This document shows positions 1 to 8,714 of a DNA stretch of 64,000 nt, one piece after another. Position numbers and translations under genes: made by a program. The DNA lies in contig CAJQMR010000023.1 of NCBI GenBank assembly GCA_905479495.1, positions 1 to 64,000 of the forward strand, given 5' to 3'. The stretch comes from an uncultured Anaerolineae bacterium. GTDB lineage: Bacteria > Chloroflexota > Anaerolineae > Promineifilales > Promineifilaceae. Within the stretch, counting starts at the first letter, position 1. Each line of letters starts with the position of its first letter. The notes under the pieces were generated by a model. The model worked only from the letters and a program-made list of their open reading frames with translations, was not told the DNA's origin and did not search any database.

Positions 1-233
1 GGCGGCACAAGGCATTCTTCCCTGGATATCGGCCACAGTTCTACATCCACACCTTGGATGTGACGGGTGAGATTGCCCTGCCAGACGGGGTAGAGATGGT
101 GATGCCGGGCGACAACGTAAACCTGCGGGTGACGTTGAGCAAGCCGGTGGCCCTGGAAGAAGGCGGTCGTTTTGCCATTCGGGAAGGTGGCCTCACCGTT
201 GGCTCTGGCGTGATTACTAAAATCCTGAATTAG
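1..233 (+). CDS. tuf: Elongation factor Tu, C-terminal end (partial)
   Basis: Reading from base 3, the window opens inside a frame of about 76 codons that ends at TAG 231-233. It contains the domain 3 hallmarks FFPGYRPQFY, VMPGDNVN and GRFAIREGG and ends in VGSGVITKILN, as EF-Tu does. EF-Tu carries aminoacyl-tRNA to the ribosome as a GTP complex. The GTPase domain lies outside the window. tuf directly before rpsJ is the classical join of the str and S10 operons. Confidence 0.97.
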   Translation, partial: RHKAFFPGYRPQFYIHTLDVTGEIALPDGVEMVMPGDNVNLRVTLSKPVALEEGGRFAIREGGLTVGSGVITKILN

Positions 234-242
234 GATTGTCAT

Positions 243-276
243 AGAGGCGTTGTGATTCTTGAAATCCAACGCCTCT
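243..276 (+). promoter_or_regulatory. Stem-loop between tuf and rpsJ
   Basis: AGAGGCGTT (243-251) and AACGCCTCT (268-276) form a perfect 9-bp stem with a 16-nt loop, just before the ribosome site of rpsJ. No T tract follows, so it looks more like an attenuator, a processing site or an mRNA-stability hairpin than a strong intrinsic terminator. This is inferred from symmetry only. Confidence 0.45.
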
Positions 277-292
277 ACTTTCGAGGAAACGT

Positions 293-601
293 ATGGCAAA
301 GCAGAGAATTCGCATCCGTTTAAAAGCTTATGATCATCGCGTGTTGGATCAATCTGCTCGACGCATCGTGGGTACGGCCGAACGTACCGGTGCTAAAGTA
401 GTTGGCCCTGTGCCGTTGCCGACACGCATTGAGCGGTTCACCGTGCGCCGCAGTACATTCATTGATAAAGATTCGCACGAACATTTTGAGATTCGGACGC
501 ACAAGCGACTGATCGATGTGATCAACCCGGACTCAAAGACGATTGATACCCTGATGCGGCTGAATCTGCCCGCCGGGGTCGATATTGAGATTTCTATTTA
601 A
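293..601 (+). CDS. rpsJ: 30S ribosomal protein S10
   Basis: uS10, 102 aa, full family length. The start MAKQRIRIRLKAYDH and the segment GPVPLPTRIERFTV are diagnostic. It sits in the head of the small subunit and in many bacteria also joins the NusB antitermination complex. ATG 293 follows GAGGAAAC at 283-290. It is the first gene of the S10 cluster, 59 nt after tuf, in the order S10-L3-L4-L23-L2-S19-L22-S3-L16-L29-S17. Confidence 0.99.
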   Translation: MAKQRIRIRLKAYDHRVLDQSARRIVGTAERTGAKVVGPVPLPTRIERFTVRRSTFIDKDSHEHFEIRTHKRLIDVINPDSKTIDTLMRLNLPAGVDIEISI

Positions 602-665
602 AACAGATCTCTACCGTAGGATGATGCAGCACAAGCCTGGTTGCTGACAGTCCTGGGAGGTTAAG

Positions 666-1325
666 GTGAAAGGATTACTAGGCAGAAAATTGGGTATGGC
701 CCAGGTTTTTGACGAAAATGGTGTTGTCACCCCGGTGACGATCATTGAGGCTGGACCCTGTTACGTAACACAACTGAAGACGGAAGATTCGGACGGGTAT
801 ACGGCCGTTCAAATCGGCTTTAGTGAAGTCAAAGAAAAACGGTTAAGCAAAGGTCAGCAAGGTCATCTTGGACTGTTGAAAAAAGGGAAGGGCCACAAAA
901 AAGGCCATAATATCCCCGCCTTGCGTTATCTACGTGAATTCCGCACCAAAGATGTGGCAGAGCACACAGTGGGCCAAACATTAACCGTAGAACAATTTGA
1001 AATTGGCGAACGCATCGACGTGAGCGGCAAAACCAAAGGTAAAGGGTTTGCCGGTGTCGTTAAACGATATGGGTTTGGTGGTGGTATTAAAACCCACGGT
1101 CAATCTGATCGTTGGCGTGCTCCCGGTTCAATTGGGGGTACATCTGGTACGGCGCGTGTCTTTAAAGGCAAGCGGATGCCGGGCCGGATGGGTAATGACA
1201 GCCATACCGCTCAAAATTTAGAAGTGATGCGTGTTGATGCAGAGCGCAACCTGCTGGCCGTAAAGGGATCTATTCCTGGGGCAAAAGGGTCGCTCGTGGT
1301 TATTCAGAAAGCAGCAAAAGGCTAG
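666..1325 (+). CDS. rplC: 50S ribosomal protein L3
   Basis: uL3, 219 aa, within the usual range. It starts at GTG 666, six bases after a strong GGGAGG (655-660). It opens with KGLLGRKLGMAQVF and has the conserved loop segments TKGKGFAGVVKRYGF and GSIGGTSGTARVFKG, which reach towards the peptidyl-transferase centre. L3 is an early-assembly large-subunit protein. The gap to L4 is 13 nt. The 64-nt gap from S10 shows no convincing terminator. Confidence 0.99.
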   Translation: MKGLLGRKLGMAQVFDENGVVTPVTIIEAGPCYVTQLKTEDSDGYTAVQIGFSEVKEKRLSKGQQGHLGLLKKGKGHKKGHNIPALRYLREFRTKDVAEHTVGQTLTVEQFEIGERIDVSGKTKGKGFAGVVKRYGFGGGIKTHGQSDRWRAPGSIGGTSGTARVFKGKRMPGRMGNDSHTAQNLEVMRVDAERNLLAVKGSIPGAKGSLVVIQKAAKG

Positions 1326-1338
1326 CGGAGGCGTTGTG

Positions 1339-2004
1339 ATGAAAGTTTCGGTTTTCAACATGGCTGGCAAGGAAGTCAACAGCGTAGACCTTCCAGCTAG
1401 CATATTTGAAGCAAAAATTAATCGTGATCTAATGCACCAGGCGTTGGTACGGCAGATGGCCAATGCCCGTCTGGGAACGCACAAGGCACAGGGCCGTTCG
1501 GAAGTAAGCCGGACAGGGGCCAAAGCTTATCGCCAAAAAGGGACGGGTAATGCCCGTCATGGTAGTAAACGCGCCCCCATTTTTGTGGGTGGTGGTGTGG
1601 CTCATGGGCCTCTGCCGCGTAAGTACACCAAGCAAATGCCCCGTAAAATGCGTCGGGCAGCCTTACGTTCTGCATTGAGCGTGAAGGCAGAAAATGATGC
1701 CATTATTTTGGTGGATGAACTGAGTTTAGATACCCCCAAAACGCGCGATATGAAAGCCTTTGTGCAGGCAGTGGTGGCAGATGAAAGCGCTCTGGTGCTT
1801 TTACCAGGACGCAATGATAATGTGGAAAAATCAACCAGAAATTTGAGCGATGTGAAGGCGTTACACGCAAATTACTTGAACATTCGCGATCTTCTGGGGT
1901 ATGACAAAATTGTAATGCCTTTGTCTGCTCTGGATGTGATTACCAATTTCCTGGGTGAAGCAGAAGAATTTGAAGAAGTTGAAGAAACTGGGGAGGAGGC
2001 ATAA
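1339..2004 (+). CDS. rplD: 50S ribosomal protein L4
   Basis: uL4, 221 aa. The extended-loop signature is present: GRSEVSRTGAKAYRQKGTG followed by ARHGSKRAPIFVGGG. Two in-frame starts touch (GTG 1336, ATG 1339). ATG is preferred because GGAG at 1328-1331 then has a 7-nt spacer. The protein ends in an acidic tail (EEFEEVEETGEEA), beyond what most L4 proteins carry. L4 lines the exit tunnel with L22 and in some bacteria represses the S10 operon; no such leader is evident here. Confidence 0.98.
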   Translation: MKVSVFNMAGKEVNSVDLPASIFEAKINRDLMHQALVRQMANARLGTHKAQGRSEVSRTGAKAYRQKGTGNARHGSKRAPIFVGGGVAHGPLPRKYTKQMPRKMRRAALRSALSVKAENDAIILVDELSLDTPKTRDMKAFVQAVVADESALVLLPGRNDNVEKSTRNLSDVKALHANYLNIRDLLGYDKIVMPLSALDVITNFLGEAEEFEEVEETGEEA

Positions 2005-2006
2005 TC

Positions 2007-2306
2007 ATGCAGTTGCACTGGCGTGAAGTCATCCGTCGCCCTGTGGTGACAGAAAAAAGTAGTTATAACGTTGATTTTAATAATCAATATACATTTGTGG
2101 TGCACGCACGGGCCAACAAGATGCAAATCAAGCAAGCTATTGAATTAGCCTGGCCCGAGGTTTCTGTGGAAAAGGTTCGTGTAGCCAATATGCCAGCCAA
2201 GCGAGCACGCCGTTTTCGTCGTGTTACCACGCGGAAGGTCGGCTGGAAAAAAGCGATTGTCACTCTTACACCAGGGGACAGTATCGATCTGTTCGAAGGT
2301 GTGTAG
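2007..2306 (+). CDS. rplW: 50S ribosomal protein L23
   Basis: uL23, 99 aa. RRPVVTEKSSYNVDF at the N-terminus and the basic stretch KRARRFRRVTTRKVGWKKA are typical. It sits at the tunnel exit and docks trigger factor (encoded in this window at 40.3 kb) and SRP. The start lies 2 nt after the L4 stop, with GGAGGAGG of its ribosome site inside the end of rplD, so the two are translationally coupled. Confidence 0.98.
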   Translation: MQLHWREVIRRPVVTEKSSYNVDFNNQYTFVVHARANKMQIKQAIELAWPEVSVEKVRVANMPAKRARRFRRVTTRKVGWKKAIVTLTPGDSIDLFEGV

Positions 2307-2398
2307 TATTTAGAATTTTGAGCAGGGATGAGGGCATTTGCCTATCAGGGTTTGTTCCTAGAAGGTCAAAATGCCTGTAACCCGTCTCTGGAGGAAAT

Positions 2399-3241
2399 AT
2401 GCCAATTAAAGTTTTTAAGCCCACGTCGCCGGGTCGCCGTGACATGAGTGGGCAAACCTTTGAGGAAGTGACCCGGGTAACCCCGGAACGCAGCCTGACC
2501 AAAGGTTTAAGAAAGCAAGGCGGCCGTAACTTTCGCGGGAAGATCACCATCCGTCATCGTGGCGGTGGACACAAACGTCGTTTTCGTCAAATTGATTTTA
2601 AACGACGTGATAAGTTTGGAATCCCAGCTCGGGTAAGTTCAATTGAATATGATCCAAACCGTTCTGCGCGCATTGCGTTGCTAGTGTATGTAGATGGTGA
2701 GAAGCGGTACATTATTGCACCGTTGGGCTTGCGTGTTGGGGACGAGATCATGAGTGGCCCTGAGGCAGAAATTCGCCCCGGAAATGCTCTACCGCTTGTA
2801 AACATCCCGCTGGGTACTCAAGTTCATAATATTGAACTGCAAGTTGGTCGTGGGGGGCAGATGGTTCGTTCTGCTGGTACCTCGGCGCAACTGTTAGCTA
2901 AAGATCATCCCCGCTACGTGACGCTGCGCTTGCCTTCTGGTGAAGAGCGATATGTTCCGCAGGAATGTCTGGCAACGATTGGCCAGGTTGGTAATGTGGA
3001 ACATGGCAACGTGAAGTTGGGCAAGGCCGGCCGCAAACGCCATTTGGGCATTCGTCCAGGTGTGCGTGGTTCTGCTATGAACCCGAATGATCATCCACAT
3101 GGTGGTGGTGAAGGGCGTTCGCCAATTGGTATGGCTGCTCCCAAAACACCATGGGGTCAACCGGCATTAGGCCGGCGTACACGTCGTAATAAGGCTACGG
3201 ACAAGTTTATTTTCCGTCGTCGTAGCAAGAAGCGTCGGTAG
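2399..3241 (+). CDS. rplB: 50S ribosomal protein L2
   Basis: uL2, 280 aa, full length. GKITIRHRGGGHKRRFR near residue 46 and the C-terminal NPNDHPHGGGEGRSPIGM motif, which holds the histidine conserved near the peptidyl-transferase centre, are both intact. ATG 2399 follows GGAGG. The 92-nt gap before it is the longest so far in the operon and holds a weak dyad (GGGCATTT near 2326, AAAATGCC near 2368) that could be a processing hairpin. Confidence 0.99.
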   Translation: MPIKVFKPTSPGRRDMSGQTFEEVTRVTPERSLTKGLRKQGGRNFRGKITIRHRGGGHKRRFRQIDFKRRDKFGIPARVSSIEYDPNRSARIALLVYVDGEKRYIIAPLGLRVGDEIMSGPEAEIRPGNALPLVNIPLGTQVHNIELQVGRGGQMVRSAGTSAQLLAKDHPRYVTLRLPSGEERYVPQECLATIGQVGNVEHGNVKLGKAGRKRHLGIRPGVRGSAMNPNDHPHGGGEGRSPIGMAAPKTPWGQPALGRRTRRNKATDKFIFRRRSKKRR

Positions 3242-3256
3242 GAGGTAGATTAGGAT

Positions 3257-3538
3257 ATGTCTCGTTCACTAAAAAAAGGTCCGTACATTAGTCCGAAGTT
3301 ATTGCGTAAGGTTGAGACGCTGAACAGTTCGAAGAAGCGTGAAGTGATTCGTACCTGGTCTCGTTCTAGCACTGTCTTTCCGCAGATGGTAGGACACACA
3401 ATTGCTGTTTATGACGGGCGTCGCCACATTCCAATTTATATTACGGAGAATATGGTGGGGCACAAGCTGGGTGAGTTTGCACCCACACGCACGTTCCGTG
3501 GTCATATCAGCAGAGCGGAAAAGAAGGGGCGTCGTTAA
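3257..3538 (+). CDS. rpsS: 30S ribosomal protein S19
   Basis: uS19, 93 aa. It opens with MSRSLKKGPYI and contains the signature ITENMVGHKLGEFAPTRTF. It binds 16S rRNA in the head beside S13. The ribosome site GGAGG overlaps the end of rplB (stop 3239-3241). Only 2 nt separate its stop from the next gene. Confidence 0.99.
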   Translation: MSRSLKKGPYISPKLLRKVETLNSSKKREVIRTWSRSSTVFPQMVGHTIAVYDGRRHIPIYITENMVGHKLGEFAPTRTFRGHISRAEKKGRR

Positions 3539-3540
3539 TC

Positions 3541-3918
3541 ATGGCTGAAGCATTTGAGATTAAGGCGTCGTTACGCCATTTACAGATTACACCGCAGAAG
3601 GTTCGGTTGGTTGTAGATGCGGTGCGTGGTAAGAATGCGCAGGAAGCATTGGATACGTTGCGCTTTATGCCGCAACGGTCTGCTGAAGCGGTTTATAAGC
3701 TGATTGCCTCGGCCGTGGCGAATGCAGAGCAGAATTTTGGTCTGGAAGCTGATGAGCTTTATGTGAGCCAGATTTTTGCAGATGATGGACCACGACACCG
3801 CAAAGCACCTTATGGTGGTCGGTTTGCCGGGCGCGGCCGTTTTCGGCCCATTATTAAGCGGTCATCCCATGTGACAGTCATTTTGGCTGAACGGGATGTG
3901 ATTGAGTACGGTGATTAA
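3541..3918 (+). CDS. rplV: 50S ribosomal protein L22
   Basis: uL22, 125 aa, slightly longer than the common 110-115. LRHLQITPQKVRLVVDAVRGK and the tunnel-lining loop region (FADDGPRHRKAPYGGRFAGRG) fit the family, though the hairpin part is diverged. It follows S19 by 2 nt, and its ribosome site lies in the 3' end of rpsS. Confidence 0.97.
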   Translation: MAEAFEIKASLRHLQITPQKVRLVVDAVRGKNAQEALDTLRFMPQRSAEAVYKLIASAVANAEQNFGLEADELYVSQIFADDGPRHRKAPYGGRFAGRGRFRPIIKRSSHVTVILAERDVIEYGD

Positions 3919-3968
3919 ATGAAACCGGTCGTTAGCACGGATGCTAGCGATGGTATGGAGGATTAGTC

Positions 3969-4640
3969 TTGGGACGCAAAGTACATCCTGTTGGATTCCG
4001 TTTAAATATAGTTCGTGATTGGAATACGCGCTGGTTTGCCGAGGGTAAGCAGTACGAAGAGCGGTTGCATGAAGATTTTGCTATTCGCAAACTCATCATG
4101 CGGGAGCTGCCTTCAGCGGGCATTTCGTTACTGGAGATTGAGCGGTTCCCTAATCAGGTTCAAGTTACAATTCATACGGCTCGTCCAGGTATTGTGATTG
4201 GCCGTAAGGGCTCTTCGGTGAAGGAATTGCGCGGCAAGCTGCGTGATTTAACTGACAAAGCGGTTCGGGTTGAGGTTGAAGAAATTGCTCAGCCTGACAC
4301 TGACGCTCAGTTGATTTCTGAAAATATTGCGGGGCAATTGCAACGTCGTATTTCTCATAGCCGGGCAATGAAGCGTGCTATTCAGCAGGCGATGCGCCAA
4401 GGTGCGGAAGGGATTCGCATTGAGGTAAGCGGCCGTTTAGGTGGTTCTGAAATGGCACGTAAAGAAAAACTTTGGGACGGCCGTGTGCCGCGCAATACAA
4501 TTCGGGCTGATCTGCAATATGGATTTTCTGAGGCTCTGACAACCTTTGGCCGTATTGGCGTGAAGGTGTGGGTCTATAAAGGGGAAATCCTGCCGCAGAA
4601 GACCGAGTTTGAAGCCACGGATGTCTATATTAGTGAGTAA
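3969..4640 (+). CDS. rpsC: 30S ribosomal protein S3
   Basis: uS3, 223 aa. It has the N-terminal GRKVHPVGFRLNIVRDW, the KH-domain GIVIGRKGSSVKELR near residue 72 and the C-terminal DLQYGFSEALTTFGRIGVKVW. The start is TTG 3969, supported by GGAGGA at 3957-3962 and by alignment to the usual MG(Q/R)KVHP start. It forms part of the mRNA entry channel and helicase centre. Confidence 0.98.
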   Translation: MGRKVHPVGFRLNIVRDWNTRWFAEGKQYEERLHEDFAIRKLIMRELPSAGISLLEIERFPNQVQVTIHTARPGIVIGRKGSSVKELRGKLRDLTDKAVRVEVEEIAQPDTDAQLISENIAGQLQRRISHSRAMKRAIQQAMRQGAEGIRIEVSGRLGGSEMARKEKLWDGRVPRNTIRADLQYGFSEALTTFGRIGVKVWVYKGEILPQKTEFEATDVYISE

Positions 4641-4695
4641 AAGTAAATTCTGGAGAGCATAAAGACTTTCCTGAGTTTTGGACGGAGTTTGAGCT

Positions 4696-5111
<416 letters not shown>

Positions 5112-5112
<1 letters not shown>

Positions 5113-5540
5113 TGGCAAATATTGTGGAATTACGTGAAATGAGTGATGCCAAGCTGGAAGAGATGTTGGAAAACGGCCGTGAGGAGATGTTTAACCTGCG
5201 GTTCCAACTGGCGTCTGCCCGGCTGGAAGATTATTCTCGCCTCAAGGCCGTGCGTCGTGAGATTGCTCAACTGGAAACAGTTTTGAACATGCGACAATTG
5301 GCTATTGAAACGGCCGTTGCCAGCGAAAATCTGGTATCTGCCCTGGCTGGTAAAGAGTGGGAAGCATCCGCTCGGTACAGCTATGAAGATAGCGGTTGGC
5401 AAGTAACCTTTGTTGACGGCAGCGGTAATGAAGTGGCTACGGCACTGGTGAACTTAAATAAGAAACGGCCGCACAGCCGCCGTCAATCTAAGAAAGCAGG
5501 ACAATCCCAGCGCATTGTGGCGGCTGAGGTTGCAGGATAG
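5112..5540 (+). CDS. rpmC: 50S ribosomal protein L29 with long C-terminal extension
   Basis: Residues 1 to about 66 are an L29 (uL29) helical hairpin with the hallmark EEMFNLRFQLASARLEDYSRLKAVRREIA. Typical L29 is 60-75 aa, but this frame runs to 142 aa. The extra half has a short probably beta-rich stretch (ARYSYEDSGWQVTFVDGSG) and a basic tail (KKRPHSRRQSKKAG). An ACGGCCGT palindrome sits at the junction (about 5309). The frame stays open to TAG 5538 and rpsQ follows normally after 9 nt, so a frameshift artefact is unlikely. L29 sits near the tunnel exit. Confidence 0.93.
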
Positions 5541-5549
5541 AGGTAGATC

Positions 5550-5801
5550 ATGAGAGAGCAACGTAAACGATTAAAAGGCGTTGTGACGAGCGACAAGATG
5601 GATAAAACCGTCGTTGTAGCCGTAACGACAACGAAACGCCACCCAATTTACGGCAAGGTGATGCGCCTGGTGAAAAAGTACAAGGCACATGACGAAGCAA
5701 ATGAATGCCGCACTGGTGATCGTGTCGAGATTATTGAATCCCAACCCATCAGCCGTCATAAGCGATGGTCAGTTGTCTCCGTTTTGGAGCGAGCAAAGTA
5801 A
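5550..5801 (+). CDS. rpsQ: 30S ribosomal protein S17
   Basis: uS17, 83 aa. RKRLKGVVTSDKMDKTVVVAV and the C-terminal GDRVEIIESQPISRHKRW are canonical for this OB-fold primary 16S rRNA binder. ATG 5550 follows GAGGTAGATC at 5540-5549. It ends the S10 cluster; L14 of the spc cluster follows after 12 nt, so the two classical operons are fused here. Confidence 0.98.
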   Translation: MREQRKRLKGVVTSDKMDKTVVVAVTTTKRHPIYGKVMRLVKKYKAHDEANECRTGDRVEIIESQPISRHKRWSVVSVLERAK

Positions 5802-5813
5802 GAGGACTGCATC

Positions 5814-6185
5814 ATGATTCAAAAAGAAAGTCGTTTGAATGTCGCAGATAATTCCGGTGCTCGTGAACTGTTGGTCATCCAGGTAATGGGTGGTTCAATT
5901 CGTCGCTACGGCAGCGTGGGTGATATGGTGACAGCGACCGTAAAGAAGGCCGTACCTAATTCGGCCGTTAAAAAGGGTTCCATCGTAAAAGCAGTGATCG
6001 TGCGCACTAAAAAAGAGTACAAGCGCGATGATGGCAGCTATATTCGTTTCGATGACAATGCTGCAGTGATTGTTGATCCAGACAGCAAGAATCCAGTTGG
6101 CACCCGCATTTTTGGCCCTGTTGCCCGTGAGCTTCGTCCGGCTGGCTACAATCGTATCATGTCGCTTGCCCCAGAGGTGTTATAG
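5814..6185 (+). CDS. rplN: 50S ribosomal protein L14
   Basis: uL14, 123 aa, standard length. It starts MIQKESRLNVADNSGA, holds IVRTKKEYKRDDGSYIRFDDNA in the middle and ends in the RIFGPVARELR region. It forms an intersubunit bridge and contacts L19. Ribosome site AGAGGA is at 5801-5806. Confidence 0.99.
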   Translation: MIQKESRLNVADNSGARELLVIQVMGGSIRRYGSVGDMVTATVKKAVPNSAVKKGSIVKAVIVRTKKEYKRDDGSYIRFDDNAAVIVDPDSKNPVGTRIFGPVARELRPAGYNRIMSLAPEVL

Positions 6186-6195
6186 AGAGGAAGCT

Positions 6196-6519
6196 ATGCG
6201 AATTAAAGTTGGAGATGAAGTAGAAGTTGTTTCTGGCAACTATAAAGGGACTCGCGGTACCGTCCAACGGGTTCTACCAAAAGAGAACCGTGTGGTGGTA
6301 TCTGGCGTTAATTTGGTGAAGAAGCACCAGAAGCCCCGTCCTACTGGTGGGCGCAGCCAGGCACAAGGTGGCATCATTGAATTTGAAGCTCCCATTAGTG
6401 TCTCGAATGTGATGCTTGTTTGCCCGGAAACTGGTGAGCCAACTCGCGTTGGTGTGCGCCGGGATGAAGATGGAAACCGCGTTCGTTTTTCAAAGAAAAG
6501 CGGCAATCCAATTAGTTAA
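6196..6519 (+). CDS. rplX: 50S ribosomal protein L24
   Basis: uL24, 107 aa from ATG 6196. The KOW motif is clear at the N-terminus (VGDEVEVVSGNYKGTRGTV), followed by VNLVKKHQKPR. The frame is open upstream into rplN, but GAGAGGAAG at 6185-6193 and family length fix the start here. L24 is an assembly initiator near the tunnel exit. A 96-nt gap to rplE follows. Confidence 0.98.
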   Translation: MRIKVGDEVEVVSGNYKGTRGTVQRVLPKENRVVVSGVNLVKKHQKPRPTGGRSQAQGGIIEFEAPISVSNVMLVCPETGEPTRVGVRRDEDGNRVRFSKKSGNPIS

Positions 6520-6615
6520 ATTATTTTATTAGTACCGTCGGTGAGCCAGGTGGCCAAAGTGCGTGATTTGAAAAAGAAACGTATGCCGACCTGCCACTCA
6601 ACTCGGAGGTAAACT

Positions 6616-7161
6616 GTGTTTACACCACTTAAAAAGCAGTATGCAGATGAAGTGGTGCCTGCCTTGATAAAAGAGTTTGAATATTCAACTGTTATGCAGG
6701 TGCCGCGGGTTACAAAGATTGTGGTTAACGTTGGTTTAGGCGAGGCTTTGGACAATGCCAAAGCAATTGAGTTTGCGGTGAATGATATCACTGCTATCAC
6801 AGGCCAAAAACCAGTGTTGACCAAAGCGAAAAATTCTATTGCCAGCTTTAAGCTGCGTGAAGGGCGCGTGATTGGGTTGAAGGTAACCCTGCGTGGCGAA
6901 CGGATGTGGGCTTTCTTGACCCGCCTTATCCATGTGGCGCTGCCCCGTACACGTGACTTTCAGGGTATTTCACCAGACTCTTTTGATGGTCGGGGAAACT
7001 ACACCCTGGGTTTGCGTGAACAATTGATTTTTCCTGAAATTGATTACGATCGAATTGATAAAATTCGTGGTATGGAAGTTAGCATTGTAACTACTGCCCA
7101 GAAAGATGAAGAGGGGCGGCGTTTATTATCGATGTTGGGCATGCCCTTCTGGGAGAATTAG
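6616..7161 (+). CDS. rplE: 50S ribosomal protein L5
   Basis: uL5, 181 aa. VPRVTKIVVNVGLGEA, GQKPVLTKAKNSIASFKLREG and YDRIDKIRGMEVSIVTTA are diagnostic. It starts at GTG 6616 behind CGGAGG (6604-6609). It binds 5S rRNA and touches the P-site tRNA. Its stop is one base before rpsN, so the pair is coupled. Confidence 0.99.
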   Translation: MFTPLKKQYADEVVPALIKEFEYSTVMQVPRVTKIVVNVGLGEALDNAKAIEFAVNDITAITGQKPVLTKAKNSIASFKLREGRVIGLKVTLRGERMWAFLTRLIHVALPRTRDFQGISPDSFDGRGNYTLGLREQLIFPEIDYDRIDKIRGMEVSIVTTAQKDEEGRRLLSMLGMPFWEN

Positions 7162-7162
7162 T

Positions 7163-7345
7163 ATGGCAAAAAAATCAATGATTGCTCGTGAATCGAACCG
7201 TAAATATAAAGTTCGGGTTCGTAATCGTTGTAAGTTATGTGGACGTCCACGCGGGTATATTCGCCGCTTTGGTCTGTGCCGCATTTGTTTCCGTGAGCAG
7301 GCGTTGCAGGGCAATATCCCTGGCGTAGTCAAATCAAGCTGGTAA
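7163..7345 (+). CDS. rpsN: 30S ribosomal protein S14, zinc-binding type
   Basis: 60 aa, the short C+ (type Z) form of uS14. Cysteines C23-X2-C26 and C39-X2-C42 form the zinc site within RNRCKLCGRPRGYIRRFGLC. ATG 7163 is chosen because the product then matches family length exactly; upstream reading runs into rplE. The ribosome site (GGGAG at 7151-7155) lies in the end of rplE. A zinc-free paralogue, often kept for zinc limitation, is not in this window. Confidence 0.98.
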   Translation: MAKKSMIARESNRKYKVRVRNRCKLCGRPRGYIRRFGLCRICFREQALQGNIPGVVKSSW

Positions 7346-7357
7346 AGGTGGTGTATC

Positions 7358-7765
7358 ATGTCAATGAGTGATCCAATTGCTGATATGTTGACACGCATTC
7401 GCAACGCCCAAATGCGGGAACATAGAACGGTTTCTATGCCCCATTCAAATGTTAAGGTTGCGATTGCAGAAGTGTTGCAGAAAGAAGGTTATATTGAAGC
7501 GTACAAAGTGATTCCGGAGAAACCGCAGTCGGTTTTGCAAGTCACTTTGAAATATGTTGGCGATCGGCGGAGCCGTCGCTCGGTGATTACCGGGTTAGAG
7601 CGGGTGAGTCGTCCTGGTCGTCGTGTGTATGTTGGTAAAGGTGACATTCCTTGGGTGTTGAGTGGCATGGGTGTTTCTATTGTCACAACGTCTCAGGGAA
7701 TTATGACTGGGCAGCAGGCCCGCCGCATGGGTGTTGGCGGCGAAGTGCTCGGTAAGGTCTGGTAG
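7358..7765 (+). CDS. rpsH: 30S ribosomal protein S8
   Basis: uS8, 135 aa. It opens with SDPIADMLTRIRNAQ and ends in the conserved STSQG-type loop (VSIVTTSQGIMTGQQARRMG). It is a primary 16S rRNA binder and, in E. coli, the translational repressor of the spc operon. The ribosome site AAAGGTGG precedes ATG 7358. Confidence 0.98.
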   Translation: MSMSDPIADMLTRIRNAQMREHRTVSMPHSNVKVAIAEVLQKEGYIEAYKVIPEKPQSVLQVTLKYVGDRRSRRSVITGLERVSRPGRRVYVGKGDIPWVLSGMGVSIVTTSQGIMTGQQARRMGVGGEVLGKVW

Positions 7766-7779
7766 TTGGAGGGATTAAT

Positions 7780-8322
7780 ATGTCTCGCATAGGTAAGGCC
7801 CCCATTACTATTCCAAATGGGGTGCAAATTGAAGTAAAAAAAGGGGCCGTGAATGTAAAAGGTCCCAAGGGGCAACTGTCCCAGGTGGTTCATCCAGACA
7901 TGCAATTTGAGCAGGAAGATGGGGTTCTGACGGTGAAACGGCCGTCTGACTCTCGTCAACATCGCTCTTTGCATGGCCTGACCCGATCGCTCATCAACAA
8001 TATGGTTTTGGGCGTGAGTGATGGCTTTACCAAAATCCTGGACATTGAAGGCGTGGGCTATCGCGCTGAAATGGACGGCCAAACGTTGGTGCTGAATGTG
8101 GGTTACTCACATCCAGTGCGTTTTGAGCCACCCAAGGATGTTTCTTTTGCTGTTGAGAACCGGAGTAAAACAATTATTATCTCTGGTATCGACAAGCAAG
8201 TTGTGGGCGAAATGGCTGCGGTCATTCGCAAGCAACGTCCCCCAGAACCCTACAAGGGGAAGGGGATTCGTTACAGAGGCGAATACGTTCGCCGTAAAGC
8301 TGGTAAAGCTGGCAAGGTCTAG
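7780..8322 (+). CDS. rplF: 50S ribosomal protein L6
   Basis: uL6, 180 aa, standard. MSRIGKAPITIPNGVQI at the start and the C-terminal RPPEPYKGKGIRYRGEYV signature are intact. It lies near the sarcin-ricin loop. ATG 7780 follows TTGGAGGG at 7766-7773. Confidence 0.99.
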   Translation: MSRIGKAPITIPNGVQIEVKKGAVNVKGPKGQLSQVVHPDMQFEQEDGVLTVKRPSDSRQHRSLHGLTRSLINNMVLGVSDGFTKILDIEGVGYRAEMDGQTLVLNVGYSHPVRFEPPKDVSFAVENRSKTIIISGIDKQVVGEMAAVIRKQRPPEPYKGKGIRYRGEYVRRKAGKAGKV

Positions 8323-8337
8323 AAGAGGTAGTTAGCA

Positions 8338-8700
8338 ATGGCTATTAAATCAAAAGTTGCACGCAAGCGGCGTCATCGTCGCATTCGCACAAGAATATCA
8401 GGGACGGCCGAACGGCCGCGTCTAAATGTTTTCCGTAGCCTGGACCACATCTATGCTCAGGTTATTGATGATGTGGCTGGGAAAACCGTTGCCTCGGCTT
8501 CTACTGTGGATAAAGCACTGCGTGGAGAAGTTTCTGGTAAAAGCAAGAAAGAGCAGGCAACCATGGTTGGTAAGGCAATTGCCGAACGGGCGAAAGCGGC
8601 TGGTGTTTCGACAGTTCTTTTTGATCGTGGTGGTTACCTATATCACGGCCGTATTAAAGCGTTGGCTGATGGTGCCCGTGAGGGTGGCCTCGACTTCTAA
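8338..8700 (+). CDS. rplR: 50S ribosomal protein L18
   Basis: uL18, 120 aa. It has RHRRIRTRISGTAERPRLNVFRS, FDRGGYLYHGRIKALADGARE and the terminal GLDF. It binds 5S rRNA with L5 and L25. ATG 8338 follows GAAGAGG. Two ACGGCCG-like sites fall in the TAERPR codons (8402-8418). Confidence 0.99.
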   Translation: MAIKSKVARKRRHRRIRTRISGTAERPRLNVFRSLDHIYAQVIDDVAGKTVASASTVDKALRGEVSGKSKKEQATMVGKAIAERAKAAGVSTVLFDRGGYLYHGRIKALADGAREGGLDF

Positions 8701-8714
8701 GGACGGAGAGAGAA

